From positions 1 to 45,497 of the forward strand of contig CAIOGZ010000011.1 of assembly GCA_903858015.1 (NCBI GenBank): DNA of 45,497 nt, read 5' to 3'. Shown one piece after another: positions 7,198 to 16,672 of this stretch; within the stretch, counting starts at the first letter, position 1; each line of letters starts with the position of its first letter. Position numbers and translations under genes: made by a program. The notes beneath the pieces were generated by a model that saw nothing but the letters and a program-made list of their open reading frames with translations, did not search any database and was not told the origin of the DNA. The DNA comes from an uncultured cyanobacterium (GTDB lineage Bacteria; Cyanobacteriota; Cyanobacteriia; PCC-6307; Cyanobiaceae).

Positions 7198-7678
7198 AAA
7201 GAGAAGATCTGCAGGGCTTTTAACACCAACCACTCCACGGTTGAGTACGTGGGTGTAGATCATGGTGGTTTTTACATCGCTATGTCCAAGTGGCTGCACG
7301 CATCGCTTTCTGTATCTGGCTGGCATCGATCTGGTGGCACCCGAATGATCCTTCTGGTGCAGTGCGTACACGCTCGTTAAGTGTGACTGCAACGTCGCCT
7401 TGAGGCTCTCCGGTAACATGGTGATTCGATCTTTATCCCCCCTTTCCATCCCGAACCACAATGGAGTTTTTCTCGAAGTCCACATCCTTAATCCGTAGGC
7501 AAAGCGCCTCCATGAGCCTCAACCCACTACCGTAAAGTATTTGAGCTACCAAGGCAGGGGTGCTCTGCAGATTACTGAAGAGGAGCAGCAATGCGCCAAG
7601 GGCCTGATTCTGGCTGGATGCGCTAAGTTTTTCACTCACTGCGAGTTGGGTAAGAAAGGCATTGATCTGGTCTGATGG
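7198..7678 (-). pseudogene. intI: Integron integrase IntI, inactivated
   Basis: IntI-type tyrosine recombinase remnants read in order on the minus strand: [40 protein letters not shown] (first catalytic Arg region), [27 protein letters not shown], and GHSDVKTTMIYTHVLNRG with the nucleophile tyrosine. Damage is multiple. The N-terminal part is missing. There is a gap before TPALVAQ. A one-base excess in a C6 run (7437-7442, + strand) shifts the frame. About 100 residues including the integron-specific insert and the HxLRH box are deleted between ARYRKRC and LGHSDV. The protein cannot be an active recombinase. Unusually, it lies in the same orientation as the cassettes, pointing towards them. 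Confidence 0.85.
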
Positions 7679-7825
7679 TGCGTAAGGTATGGGCGCCACC
7701 TGGCTACGGCAACCATCACGTCTGCCGCTCGCCAACGCGAAGGCGCTGGTGAAGTTGACAGCGACGAAATGCCTCGCTCGTGGCATGCAGACTTCCTTGC
7801 TTGGCATCAGGCCAGCCTGATGGTT

Positions 7826-7866
7826 CGAACGCTGTACGGGCGGACCCCATAGCAACCCATCCTGCG
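7826..7866. repeat. Diverged copy of the attI-like junction
   Basis: ACGCTGTACGGGCGGACC here corresponds to ACGCTGTATGGGCGGACC at the cassette junction (about 6985-7002), followed by CCATAGCAACCCATC versus GCATAACATCCCATC. The broken integrase thus lies between two related sequences. The copy sits where the native 5' end of intI would be expected. Confidence 0.6.
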
Positions 7867-8005
7867 GGCTCTCCTGCCGCATATCACGCTAAAAGCCTCC
7901 CCCATTGATGCTTCAAACCCACTGTGCTGAAGCAGATCCCCTCCCAATTTGCCAGCATGGATAGCCTAAACACCAGACAAGGGCGTGGCTAGCCACAATC
8001 TATCT

Positions 8006-8055
8006 TTGCTCGTTAGCCATAGCCTACCGCAGCGAGCAAGGTAGGCTATGGTTAA
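8006..8055. other. Strong inverted repeats in ABA'B' order (possible pseudoknot)
   Basis: In the roughly 370-base gene-free stretch 7883-8252, TTAGCCATAGCCTACC (8013-8028) is complementary to GGTAGGCTATGGTTAA (8040-8055) with one G-U pair. Immediately before the first arm lies TTGCTCG (8006-8012), whose complement CGAGCAA occupies 8033-8039, inside the loop and abutting the second arm. The order is therefore A-B-A'-B'. No U-tract follows, so a simple terminator is less likely. Nothing else recognisable is seen in this stretch. Confidence 0.65.
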
Positions 8056-8252
8056 TTTCTCGCAATATATTTGGATCCTACGGAGCAGGGGGCTCCATTC
8101 GATTGCTCACCGCGCCCACAACGAGTACGGCGATTGGCAGTGATCCCAGATTTTGTTGGTGCTCAAGGTTCTTGTCCTTAGTAGGAAAGGCATCGAATTT
8201 GAGGGCAGCCAAGGCAAATCGCCCAATCACGGTGATCATTGCCGCTTTGGCC

Positions 8253-8531
8253 TCAGGCCACCTTCACACCTTTCCAGAAGGCCACCCGCCCCTTGATCTG
8301 CTCGGCCGCCTGCTTCGGATCGGGGTAATACCAGGCGGCGTTGGCGTTCACGGCACCCTGCACCACCACGTTGTAGTAATGGGCTTCGCCCTTCCAGCCG
8401 CAGACAGTGCGGTGATCAGAGGGCTGGAAACAGGCCGGATCCAGGGCCTCGGGCGGGAAGTAGGCGTTGCCGTCCACGGTCACGATGTTGTCGCTGTTGG
8501 CGATCACCACGCCATTCCAAGTAGCCTGCAT
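8253..8531 (-). CDS. DUF427 domain protein
   Basis: 92 residues, a complete single-domain DUF427 protein. The family signature is plain: FPPEALDPACFQPSDHRTV (about 25-43), then CGWKGEAHYYNVVV and NANAAWYYPDP, ending RVAFWKGVKV. The domain is a small beta-barrel of unknown biochemical role, widespread in cyanobacteria and proteobacteria. It lies 59 bases downstream of chlB on the same strand, so it could be the last gene of the chlN-chlB transcript. Start ATG 8531 gives the usual family length. Confidence 0.85.
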   Translation of the reverse strand: MQATWNGVVIANSDNIVTVDGNAYFPPEALDPACFQPSDHRTVCGWKGEAHYYNVVVQGAVNANAAWYYPDPKQAAEQIKGRVAFWKGVKVA

Positions 8532-8590
8532 GGGGGCCTCTCAACAACCCCCATCATGGTGGACCCGGCGGGGCGGCGGTGGGCCAGGGA

Positions 8591-10390
8591 TCAGCGGCTG
8601 TAGTGGGCTTTGGCGTCGTAGAGGGTTTCGGCGTCGATGCGGGCCATCCCCCGCTCGCGGGCGAAGGTTTCGGTGTTGCGACGCACCTTGCCGCGCACGA
8701 AAAAGGGGATCTTGGCCAGCTCCGCTTCGCCATCGGCGCTCCAGTGGGGCTCCCCTTGCGGGGATGGGCCAGCGGCTGCCAGGCCGTTGTCCTGCACCGT
8801 CTCCTGGGCAGTAGCCAGCGCTGGTTCGGCCACCAGCGTTGCCGTGGCGGCAGACCCAGCCCCTCCAGGCCCCGTCTGCACCGTTGCGGGTGCGGCGGCC
8901 GGATCGGCTGGTGCTGCTGCCGGAGCCGCCTGCGGCGCAGCCGCCGGCGCCCCATCGCCCAGGTGGCTGCGGTGGCCGTCCACAAACTCAAAATCGTGGC
9001 GGAACATGCCGATCAGGTGCTCCTCCAGCCCCATCATCAGCGGGTGCACCCAGCTGTCGAAGATCACATTGGCCCCCTCCCAGCCCATCTGGGGGGAGAA
9101 GCGGGCTGGCACATCTTGCACATGCAAGGGCGTGCTGATCACGGCGCAGGGGATGCCGAGCCGCTTGGCGCTGTGGCGCTCCATCTGGGTGCCGAGCACC
9201 AGCTCCGGGGCGGCCTCGGCCATCGCCTGCTCCACCGCCAGGTAGTCGTCGGTGATCAGGGCTTCGAGGCCCAGCTCCTTGGCGGCGGCGCGCACCTCGC
9301 GGGCCTGCTCGCGGCTGTAGCTGCCCAGCCCCACCACCTCGAAGCCCAGCTCCTTGCTGGCGATCCGGGCCGCAGCCACCGCATGGGTGGCATCGCCAAA
9401 AATGAACACCCGCTTGCCGGTGAGGTAGGTGGAATCCACCGAGCGCGAATACCAGGGCAGGCGCGAAGCCCGCTCCCCCAGGCCGGCAGCCCCGTTGGTC
9501 GCCGCCCGGCCGGCCTTGCTGGCCCCGGCCTTGCCGGCCCCGGTCTCGCTGGCCCCGGTCTCGCCGGGCCCGGGGTCTAGGTCGAGCACCTGGGCCAGCT
9601 CCGCCAGGAAGGCTTCGGTGGCGGCAATACCAATTGGCACCGTCTTAACCGTGGCCATGCCGAAGCTGCGCTCCAGCCAGCTGCATACCGAAGCCGCCAC
9701 CTCGGGGTAAAGGCAGACGTTGGCGTCAGCGCTGGGGATGCGCATCAGATCGGCCGGGCGGCTGCCCAAGGGGGCGGTGACCGCCACATCAATGCCCAGC
9801 TCCGCCAGCAGGCGGGTGACCTCGCGCACGTCATCGCGGCAGCGGAAGCCCAGCAGGCTCGGCCCTAGCAGGTTGACCCGCGGCCGGCGTCCCTCCTGGC
9901 GCCAGCGACTCGGGGCGGGCTTGGCCGCGCCCGGCTCCGGCAGCTGGTTTTTCAACAGGCTCCGCACCAGTTGATAGAACGTTTCCGCCGCTCCCCAGTT
10001 TTCCTTTTTGGAATAGGCGGGCAGCTCCAGGCTCACGATCGGCAGGTCGCCGAAGCCCATGCCGGCGGCCAGGGCACCGGGTTGGTCTTGGATCAGCTCG
10101 GCGGTGCAGCTCTCCCCCACCAGCAGGGCCTCGGGTTGGAAGCGCTCCACGGCCTGGGCGATCGAGCGCTTCACCAGTTCGGCGGTGTCGCCGCCCAGGT
10201 CGCGGGCCTGGAAGGTGGTGTAGGTAACGGGCGGCCGCCGGTTGCGCCGCTCGATCATCGTGAACAGCAGATCGGCGTAGGTGTCCCCCTGGGGGGCATG
10301 CAGCACGTAGTGCACCCCCTCCATCGAGGCGGCGATCCGCATCGCACCCACGTGGGGCGGGCCTTCATAGGTCCAGAGGGTGAGTTCCAT
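8591..10390 (-). CDS. chlB: Light-independent protochlorophyllide reductase subunit B (ChlB)
   Basis: 599 residues against a usual 505-530. With ChlN it forms the NB catalytic component of the dark-operative protochlorophyllide reductase; ChlL (not in the window) donates electrons. The nitrogenase-like fold begins [19 protein letters not shown], with [15 protein letters not shown] carrying a conserved Cys, and it ends with the small PCP-reductase domain ([17 protein letters not shown]). Excess length comes from two low-complexity inserts: a Gly/Ala/Lys repeat near 270-300, encoded by 15-base repeats at about 9511-9571, and a roughly 65-residue Ala/Pro stretch at about 475-540 just before the C-terminal domain. 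Both lie at domain boundaries, so function is probably retained. chlN lies 80 bases upstream. Confidence 0.95.
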   Translation of the reverse strand: MELTLWTYEGPPHVGAMRIAASMEGVHYVLHAPQGDTYADLLFTMIERRNRRPPVTYTTFQARDLGGDTAELVKRSIAQAVERFQPEALLVGESCTAELIQDQPGALAAGMGFGDLPIVSLELPAYSKKENWGAAETFYQLVRSLLKNQLPEPGAAKPAPSRWRQEGRRPRVNLLGPSLLGFRCRDDVREVTRLLAELGIDVAVTAPLGSRPADLMRIPSADANVCLYPEVAASVCSWLERSFGMATVKTVPIGIAATEAFLAELAQVLDLDPGPGETGASETGAGKAGASKAGRAATNGAAGLGERASRLPWYSRSVDSTYLTGKRVFIFGDATHAVAAARIASKELGFEVVGLGSYSREQAREVRAAAKELGLEALITDDYLAVEQAMAEAAPELVLGTQMERHSAKRLGIPCAVISTPLHVQDVPARFSPQMGWEGANVIFDSWVHPLMMGLEEHLIGMFRHDFEFVDGHRSHLGDGAPAAAPQAAPAAAPADPAAAPATVQTGPGGAGSAATATLVAEPALATAQETVQDNGLAAAGPSPQGEPHWSADGEAELAKIPFFVRGKVRRNTETFARERGMARIDAETLYDAKAHYSR

Positions 10391-10469
10391 CGGGGCGGCT
10401 GGGATTGGGGGGACGTAAGGACCGGAGGGGGCTTGGCTTAGCTAAGGACAGCTGGCTAGGCCAGGCAAC

Positions 10470-11960
<1,491 letters not shown>

Positions 11961-12085
11961 GCCAGCTCAAACAGGGGCGAGTTCGCCGCAGCCCGACCAG
12001 GCGGCCCCTTTCGCAACGGCTGGTGCTAGAGGCCGCAGCAGCATCAGAGCCATTGATCAAGCCAGGCAATGGTTCGAGCTGCCCT

Positions 12086-12553
12086 TCAGAGCCGGCGGCG
12101 GAAACCTTCGCTGAAGCTGGAACTGGTCCGTTCCGCCTCCTCAGCACTGCGGCTCAGCTTCCAGACGTTGCGGCTGAGCCGGCGGGCCGTCAGCCCACCG
12201 CGCTGCACGACGGCGCTGGCGGGGCGGGTGCCGATCAGCTCGCTGACCTCGGCGGTGCTGAGCGGGGCGCCGGTTTGGAGGGCCAGCTGCACCAGCTCCA
12301 ACCGTTGCCGCAGGGCCGGCAGATCGACGCTGCCGCCATCCTCCTCGCCATTCCAAACCCAGGGCAAATCCTGGCCGCCTTCGTTCAGCCTGCCCATCAG
12401 CCCGAAGCCGATCAAGGCCAGGGCCTGCTCCGGCTTGACCCCCTGCTGCACCGCTGCCGCCATCCAGTCGGGCAGGTTGGCGGCGGAGGGCTCGGCGCGG
12501 ATCGGCTCGGCGCCGGGGGCCGCAGCGGCGTCGGTGGTTCGCTTGGCGGCCAT
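12086..12553 (-). CDS. Cyanobacterial hypothetical protein
   Basis: 155 residues from ATG 12553 (MAAKRTTDAAAAPG). The first 28 residues are Ala/Pro-rich and probably disordered. The rest is helical, with NLPDWMAAAVQQGVKPEQALALIGFGLMGRL and a C-terminal half (LRQRLELVQLALQTGAPLS, then VSELIGTRPAS, then WKLSR) that resembles a small winged-helix or helix-turn-helix arrangement. I recognise no named family. It lies on the chlN strand about 300 bases upstream, close to another short hypothetical; I recall short hypotheticals of this kind between chlN and the carboxysome genes in alpha-cyanobacteria. DNA binding is inference only. Confidence 0.65.
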   Translation of the reverse strand: MAAKRTTDAAAAPGAEPIRAEPSAANLPDWMAAAVQQGVKPEQALALIGFGLMGRLNEGGQDLPWVWNGEEDGGSVDLPALRQRLELVQLALQTGAPLSTAEVSELIGTRPASAVVQRGGLTARRLSRNVWKLSRSAEEAERTSSSFSEGFRRRL

Positions 12554-12644
12554 CGAAACGGGGAGCGATTGGCCGGAAGGTACCGCTAGCGCCAAGAACT
12601 GCAAGGGGAGGACCTCCCTGGCAGGGGCCTGGCCCAGGCGGGCC

Positions 12645-12947
12645 TCAGCTGCGCCGCAGCCAGCCCGGGGCGCCACCAAACCAGTCCTCGATGTCGTCGC
12701 TGCCGGGGCGGTAGGTGGCGTCGGGGTCGGGAATGCCGAGGTTGAGGGCGTCGAGAAAGCTGTCAATGCCATCGGCGGGGCCGCCCTGGCTGCGGCGACG
12801 CCTGGCTTGCCGCAGCCAACTGGCCACCCCCTGGTCGTGGTCGGCGAATTTCTGCACGTAAATGCGCTCCGGCAGGGTTACCGGTTCGTCGTTGCCGATC
12901 CGATTCAAGATTGCTTGCAGGCGCAGGCGGGTGGCTGGTGTGAGCAT
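12645..12947 (-). CDS. Short cyanobacterial hypothetical protein
   Basis: 100 residues from ATG 12947 (MLTPATRLRLQAIL). An upstream start at 12974 would add nine unlikely residues. The N-terminal part is helical with a charged surface (LPERIYVQKFADHDQGVASW), followed by a basic RQARRRR patch and an acidic C-terminus (IPDPDATYRPGSDDIEDWF). No enzymatic motif is visible. It is transcribed with the hypothetical at 12086-12553, 91 bases apart, and diverges from csoS1D. Cytosolic; no signal or membrane segment. Confidence 0.65.
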   Translation of the reverse strand: MLTPATRLRLQAILNRIGNDEPVTLPERIYVQKFADHDQGVASWLRQARRRRSQGGPADGIDSFLDALNLGIPDPDATYRPGSDDIEDWFGGAPGWLRRS

Positions 12948-13186
12948 CGAACCGATCGGCCGTGGTGATTCCACTGATAGCGAGGTCTGATCTAGCGAAA
13001 GTGCCGGAAGCGACCAAAAGGGCTCTGCCGTCAGGGCTTGGCGACCGCTGCGGCGTAAGATCCCACCACTTCCAGGCCGCTTGCTCCTGCCCGCTTGCGT
13101 TGTTGGCGGTACTGGAGCTGGGGTCCCACCCCGCCTGAGCCCACCACCCCTGCTAGTCCCTTTAGGAGGTGACGCCCCGGCGCCCG

Positions 13187-14020
13187 ATGGATTCCAACTT
13201 CCGCTCCGCCTCCGCCGAAGACCGGGCCATCAGCCGCCGCCGCTCGTCGCTGCAGGGCAATCGGCCCATCGTGACCGGTACCGAATCGGGCTCCGCCTGG
13301 GGCAATGTGGCCGGCAGCAGCCTGGGCATCAACGCCGCTGGGGCCAGTTGCGTGGTGGCCACCGATAGCGACGGCCGCCGCATCCCCCGCCAGTACAGCC
13401 ACATCCAGTCGATCGAGCTGCGCACCTATGTGTTCCTCGATTCGCTGCAGCCCCAGTTGGCCGCCTACATGGGCACGGTCAGTCAGGGCTTCCTGCCCAT
13501 CCCTGGCGATGCCTGCCTTTGGCTTGAGGTCTCCCCCGGCATGGCGGTGCACAGGGTCACCGATATTGCCCTCAAGGCCAGCACGGTGCGGCTCGGCCAG
13601 ATGGTGGTGGAGCGGGCCTTTGGCTCGATCGCGATGTATCACCGCGACCAGAGCAATGTGCTCCATTCCGGCGAAGTGGTGTTGGAGGCGATCGGCAGCA
13701 GCATTGATCGCCGCAGTCGCTGTGAGGTGACCTGGACGGAGATCATCCGGGGCATCAATCCCGACCATGCCGTTTTGATCAACCGTCAAAACAGGCGCGG
13801 TTCGATGATTCTGGCGGGGATGAGTATGTTCATCCTCGAAACCGAACCCGCCGGCTACGTGCTCATCGCCGCCAACGAAGCAGAAAAGGCCTCCAACATC
13901 ACCGTGGTGGATGTCAAGGCGGTCGGCGCCTTTGGCCGGCTCACCCTGGCGGGCAAGGAGGGGGATGTGGAGGAGGCGGCGGCTGCAGCGATGCGGGCTG
14001 TGGCCCAAATCAACGGCTGA
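13187..14020 (+). CDS. csoS1D: Carboxysome shell pseudohexamer CsoS1D (tandem BMC)
   Basis: 277 residues with two BMC domains after a basic N-terminal tail of about 55 residues. The first BMC runs from about QPQLAAYMG and includes [20 protein letters not shown]. The second spans [14 protein letters not shown] to the C-terminus with [19 protein letters not shown]. CsoS1D forms trimers that stack into double layers with a gated pore, thought to pass larger metabolites such as RuBP into the alpha-carboxysome. ATG 13187 (MDSNFRS) is preferred. AGGAGGTGA lies unusually far away (about 18 bases) and overlaps an alternative GTG at 13169. Transcribed separately from the main cso operon. Confidence 0.92.
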   Translation: MDSNFRSASAEDRAISRRRSSLQGNRPIVTGTESGSAWGNVAGSSLGINAAGASCVVATDSDGRRIPRQYSHIQSIELRTYVFLDSLQPQLAAYMGTVSQGFLPIPGDACLWLEVSPGMAVHRVTDIALKASTVRLGQMVVERAFGSIAMYHRDQSNVLHSGEVVLEAIGSSIDRRSRCEVTWTEIIRGINPDHAVLINRQNRRGSMILAGMSMFILETEPAGYVLIAANEAEKASNITVVDVKAVGAFGRLTLAGKEGDVEEAAAAAMRAVAQING

Positions 14021-14068
14021 GCCCCAACAGCACCTGAGCCCCAGCAGCACCTGAGCCCGAGCATCACC
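14018..14068. repeat. 17-bp tandem repeat, three copies, at convergent gene ends
   Basis: Three units of TGAGCCCCAACAGCACC type (14018-14034, 14035-14051, 14052-14068). The first contains the csoS1D stop and the third contains the rdgB stop on the other strand. Confidence 0.85.
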
Positions 14069-14705
14069 GAAGACTCGGGTTGACCCCCAGCAGCTGCCGC
14101 AGCCCGGGCGCCATCTGCCGGGCTGCCTTGCCGCGGCTGCCCAACTTGGCTTTGAGGTGGGCCGGCATCCGGGCGTAGCTGCAGCCGGCCTCCCGCACCC
14201 AGAACAGCGGGTCATAGCCGGCGCCGTTGCCGTCGGGCTGGCGCAGGATCGAGCCGTGGCAGAGGCCGCTGCCCTCAAGCCGGGTGACACCGCTGGGATC
14301 GGCTAGGGCCATGGCGCTCACAAAACGGCCGCTGCGGTAGAGGCTGTCGCCCAGGTCGTGGAGCAGACGCTGGATGCGCTCCGGATCGCTGGCGGCGTAG
14401 CGGGCCGAGAAGATGCCGGGCTGGCCGCCGAGGCCATCGACTTCCAGGCCGGAATCATCGGCCAGAGCCCACTGGCCGGTCAGTTGGGCCACGGTTTCGG
14501 CCTTGAGGCGGGCGTTGGCGGCGTAGGTGGTGCCGGTTTCCTCGATCTCGAGGCCCTCGGGCTGGGGCCGCACCTCGATCTCCACCACCGCCAACATCGC
14601 TGCAATCTCCGCCACCTTGTGGGGGTTGCCGCTGGCGATGACCAGCACCGGCCTAGGGCGGGGTGCATCGAGCCGGGGGCTGAGGCGGCGAGGATCCAGG
14701 CTCAC
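14064..14705 (-). CDS. rdgB: XTP/dITP diphosphatase (RdgB/HAM1)
   Basis: 213 residues. Hydrolyses deaminated purine triphosphates (dITP, XTP) to monophosphates and pyrophosphate, keeping them out of DNA. Family landmarks are VIASGNPHKVAEI near the start (SGNxxK substrate loop), TYAANARLKAE, ALADDSGLEVDGLGGQPGIFSARYA with the metal-binding DDSG, and GYDPLFWV. The 18-residue leader (MSLDPRRLSPRLDAPRPR) is longer than usual. It lies convergent with csoS1D. I recall this gene as a common neighbour of cso loci in alpha-cyanobacteria, without a known role in carbon fixation. Diverges from sbtA. Confidence 0.95.
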   Translation of the reverse strand: MSLDPRRLSPRLDAPRPRPVLVIASGNPHKVAEIAAMLAVVEIEVRPQPEGLEIEETGTTYAANARLKAETVAQLTGQWALADDSGLEVDGLGGQPGIFSARYAASDPERIQRLLHDLGDSLYRSGRFVSAMALADPSGVTRLEGSGLCHGSILRQPDGNGAGYDPLFWVREAGCSYARMPAHLKAKLGSRGKAARQMAPGLRQLLGVNPSLR

Positions 14706-14764
14706 GGTGGTCGCTGCGCTCTTGGCCCATTGTGCTGGATGGCTGGGTCTAGAGAGCTTGGGCT

Positions 14765-14801
14765 GGGTTTAGGGGGGGTGGCGGCGGGGCCTGGAGGGGG
14801 G
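14765..14801 (+). other. G-rich tract able to form a G-quadruplex, rdgB-sbtA intergenic
   Basis: Four G runs (14765-14767, 14772-14778, 14786-14789, 14796-14801) are separated by loops of four to seven bases. This satisfies the usual G3+N1-7 rule on the plus strand. It lies within the 275-base divergent region between rdgB and sbtA; the rest of that stretch shows no other clear element. Confidence 0.4.
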
Positions 14802-14980
14802 TGAGGCAGGACGGGTTGAACATTCCACCCCCGGGCAAACGCCTGGGGTTCCTGCCTCGCAGCAGACCATAGGCATGGCAGCAGGTTGATATGGCTGCGG
14901 CAGCTTGAACTTTGTGCGAGTGCTGACCTTGGCGAGCCTGAGCCTCGTAAGTTGCCTGGATCCCGAAGGGCCCAAAGCAG

Positions 14981-16015
14981 ATGCAGTCGAGCCTGGTTCT
15001 GCAAAATTTGCTCTCAGCACCGATTCTGTTCTTTTTCCTTGGGGTACTGGCGGTCATCCTTGACTCCGATCTGGAGATTCCCTCGCCGCTACCAAAGCTT
15101 TTTTCGCTTTATCTACTGCTGGCGATCGGTTTTCGCGGTGGCGTGGAACTGGCCCACAGCGGCCTGGGCCGGTTGGTGTTGCTAACGATCGGGGCGGCGA
15201 TTTTGATGTCATTGCTGATACCAATCACCAGTTTTTTCCTGCTGCGCACCCGGCTCGATCCCTACAATGCCGCAGCGGTGGCGGCCTCCTATGGATCGAT
15301 TAGCGCCGTCACCTTCATCACCGCCCAGAGTTTTCTCAATGTCTTAAAGATCCCCTTCGATGGCTTCATGGTCGCGGCCCTAGCCCTGATGGAATCGCCC
15401 GCCATCGTCATCGGTGTGGTGATGGCCAGGCTGGCGACAACAGGCTCATCACGCTCCGGGGCCGCTAGCGAAGGGCGCTTGGAAGTGGAGGAGAGCGGCG
15501 GGCTGCGTTGGGGGGAGTTACTGCGGGAGGCTTTTTTGAATGGCTCGATTTTCCTGCTGATCGGCAGCTTGATTATCGGCTATGCCGTAGCAACGTTCAG
15601 TCCAGCCGGCGTGGAGAAGATGGAACCATTTACGGAAAAGCTGTTCTACGGAGTGCTCTGCTTCTTTCTGCTCGACATGGGTCTAATCGCGGCCCAACGC
15701 CTGCAGGATCTGCGCAAGGCGGGGGCCTTTCTGATCGGTTTCGCTGTCCTAGCGCCCTTGGTGCACGCCCTGGTGGGTCTTGGGATCTCCCGGTTGCTGG
15801 GCCTTAACCAGGGAGATTCGCTGCTATTTATGGTGCTCTGTGCTAGCGCCTCTTACATCGCTGTGCCGGCGGCGATGCGCATGACCGTGCCCCAGGCCAA
15901 CCCGAGCCTCTACATTTCCACCTCCTTGGGGGTGACCTTCCCCTTCAATGTGGTGGTCGGAATCCCGATCTATATGGCCCTGGTCCAGCGTTGCATCCCG
16001 GCCAGCCTCGGCTAA
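14981..16015 (+). CDS. sbtA: Sodium-dependent bicarbonate transporter SbtA
   Basis: 344 residues, a polytopic membrane protein of the SbtA (DUF897) family. It imports bicarbonate with high affinity together with Na+. Two inverted halves are visible. The first has ILFFFLGVLAVILDSDLEIP, GFRGGVELAHSG, YGSISAVTFITAQSFL and ALALMESPAIVIGVVMA. A charged cytosolic linker at about 150-180 (SSRSGAASEGRLEVEESGG) follows, then a second half with LLIGSLIIGYAV, FFLLDMGLIAAQRL and CASASYIAVPAAMR. The family Ser/Thr-rich crossing helices are preserved. It forms a pair with sbtB 106 bases downstream and precedes the cso operon, as in Cyanobium-like genomes. Probably induced by carbon limitation. Confidence 0.95.
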   Translation: MQSSLVLQNLLSAPILFFFLGVLAVILDSDLEIPSPLPKLFSLYLLLAIGFRGGVELAHSGLGRLVLLTIGAAILMSLLIPITSFFLLRTRLDPYNAAAVAASYGSISAVTFITAQSFLNVLKIPFDGFMVAALALMESPAIVIGVVMARLATTGSSRSGAASEGRLEVEESGGLRWGELLREAFLNGSIFLLIGSLIIGYAVATFSPAGVEKMEPFTEKLFYGVLCFFLLDMGLIAAQRLQDLRKAGAFLIGFAVLAPLVHALVGLGISRLLGLNQGDSLLFMVLCASASYIAVPAAMRMTVPQANPSLYISTSLGVTFPFNVVVGIPIYMALVQRCIPASLG

Positions 16016-16121
16016 GCCAGCTCGGCCAATCTTCCGCCCAAAACCCAAAGCCGTCGTCCCGACGCGGCAGCCCAGCCAGCAGGGCGCCAGCCCTGATCCC
16101 AACAACCCTGCTTACCAACCC

Positions 16122-16403
16122 ATGAAGCGCATCGATCTTTTCCTTAATGAACGGGAAGTGGAGAAGGTTTGTAAGGCGATGCTCAAGGCCGGTGCGCCGG
16201 GCTATTCGGTGATGCGCCACGTCACGGGCATGGGCGTTGGCGGCGAGATTTCCGAAGCGATGGACTTCAGCAGCTTCGGAGCAAATGCCCACGTGATCGT
16301 GTTCTGCGAGGCGAGCCTGCTCCAGGCCCTGCGGGAGGCGGTGAAGCCGGTGCTGCGCCGCTATGGGGGGGTGGGCTTTGTCTCCGACGCCGAGACCTTC
16401 TGA
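16122..16403 (+). CDS. sbtB: SbtB, PII-like regulator of SbtA
   Basis: 93 residues from ATG 16122 (MKRIDLFLNEREVEK). An open frame continues upstream over the sbtA tail but is not homologous. It has the PII-like ferredoxin fold, with GYSVMRHVTGMGVGGE forming the nucleotide-binding T-loop region and AHVIVFCEASLLQALREAVKP the second helix. SbtB trimers bind adenine nucleotides including cAMP and close SbtA in the dark or at high carbon. The chain ends at GFVSDAETF and lacks the C-terminal redox loop with paired cysteines known from beta-cyanobacterial SbtB, so the redox-controlled ATPase function is probably absent. Confidence 0.9.
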   Translation: MKRIDLFLNEREVEKVCKAMLKAGAPGYSVMRHVTGMGVGGEISEAMDFSSFGANAHVIVFCEASLLQALREAVKPVLRRYGGVGFVSDAETF

Positions 16404-16523
16404 GCTGGAGCCTTCTGGGCTGGAGCCTGCTGGGCTGGCGCACTCGGAGCTGGGTCGGGAGCACTGGTGGTGGGGGGAGGCGGGGGGGGCTGCCCTGGCA
16501 CAGCCCCCTGAACCCCAGCACTT

Positions 16524-16538
16524 CTTACGTTTTGTAAG
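16524..16538 (+). promoter_or_regulatory. Candidate CbbR/CmpR-type LysR operator upstream of csoS1
   Basis: CTTACGTTTTGTAAG is a perfect 5-base inverted repeat and contains TTA-N7-TAA, the consensus described for cyanobacterial CmpR/NdhR regulators, and equally the general LysR T-N11-A form. It lies about 135 bases before the csoS1 start, in the 270-base region 16404-16672 that should hold the cso promoter. ATCAGAT is repeated just downstream (around 16545-16563). Confidence 0.5.
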
Positions 16539-16672
16539 CCATCGATCAGATCTGCTTATCAGATGGCCCGGTAACGGTGATGGCGGTTCAAGCCGCAATG
16601 GGTTGACGGAGGGTTGGGCGCCGGAGCAGGGTTGCACACGAACATTCCACCCCCCTCCTCCAGGAGCAGGTA

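Noticed and set aside
13031..14290. 419-codon minus-strand frame across csoS1D and the rdgB end
   Set aside because: Overlaps two solid genes and has low-complexity His/Gly/Ala content.
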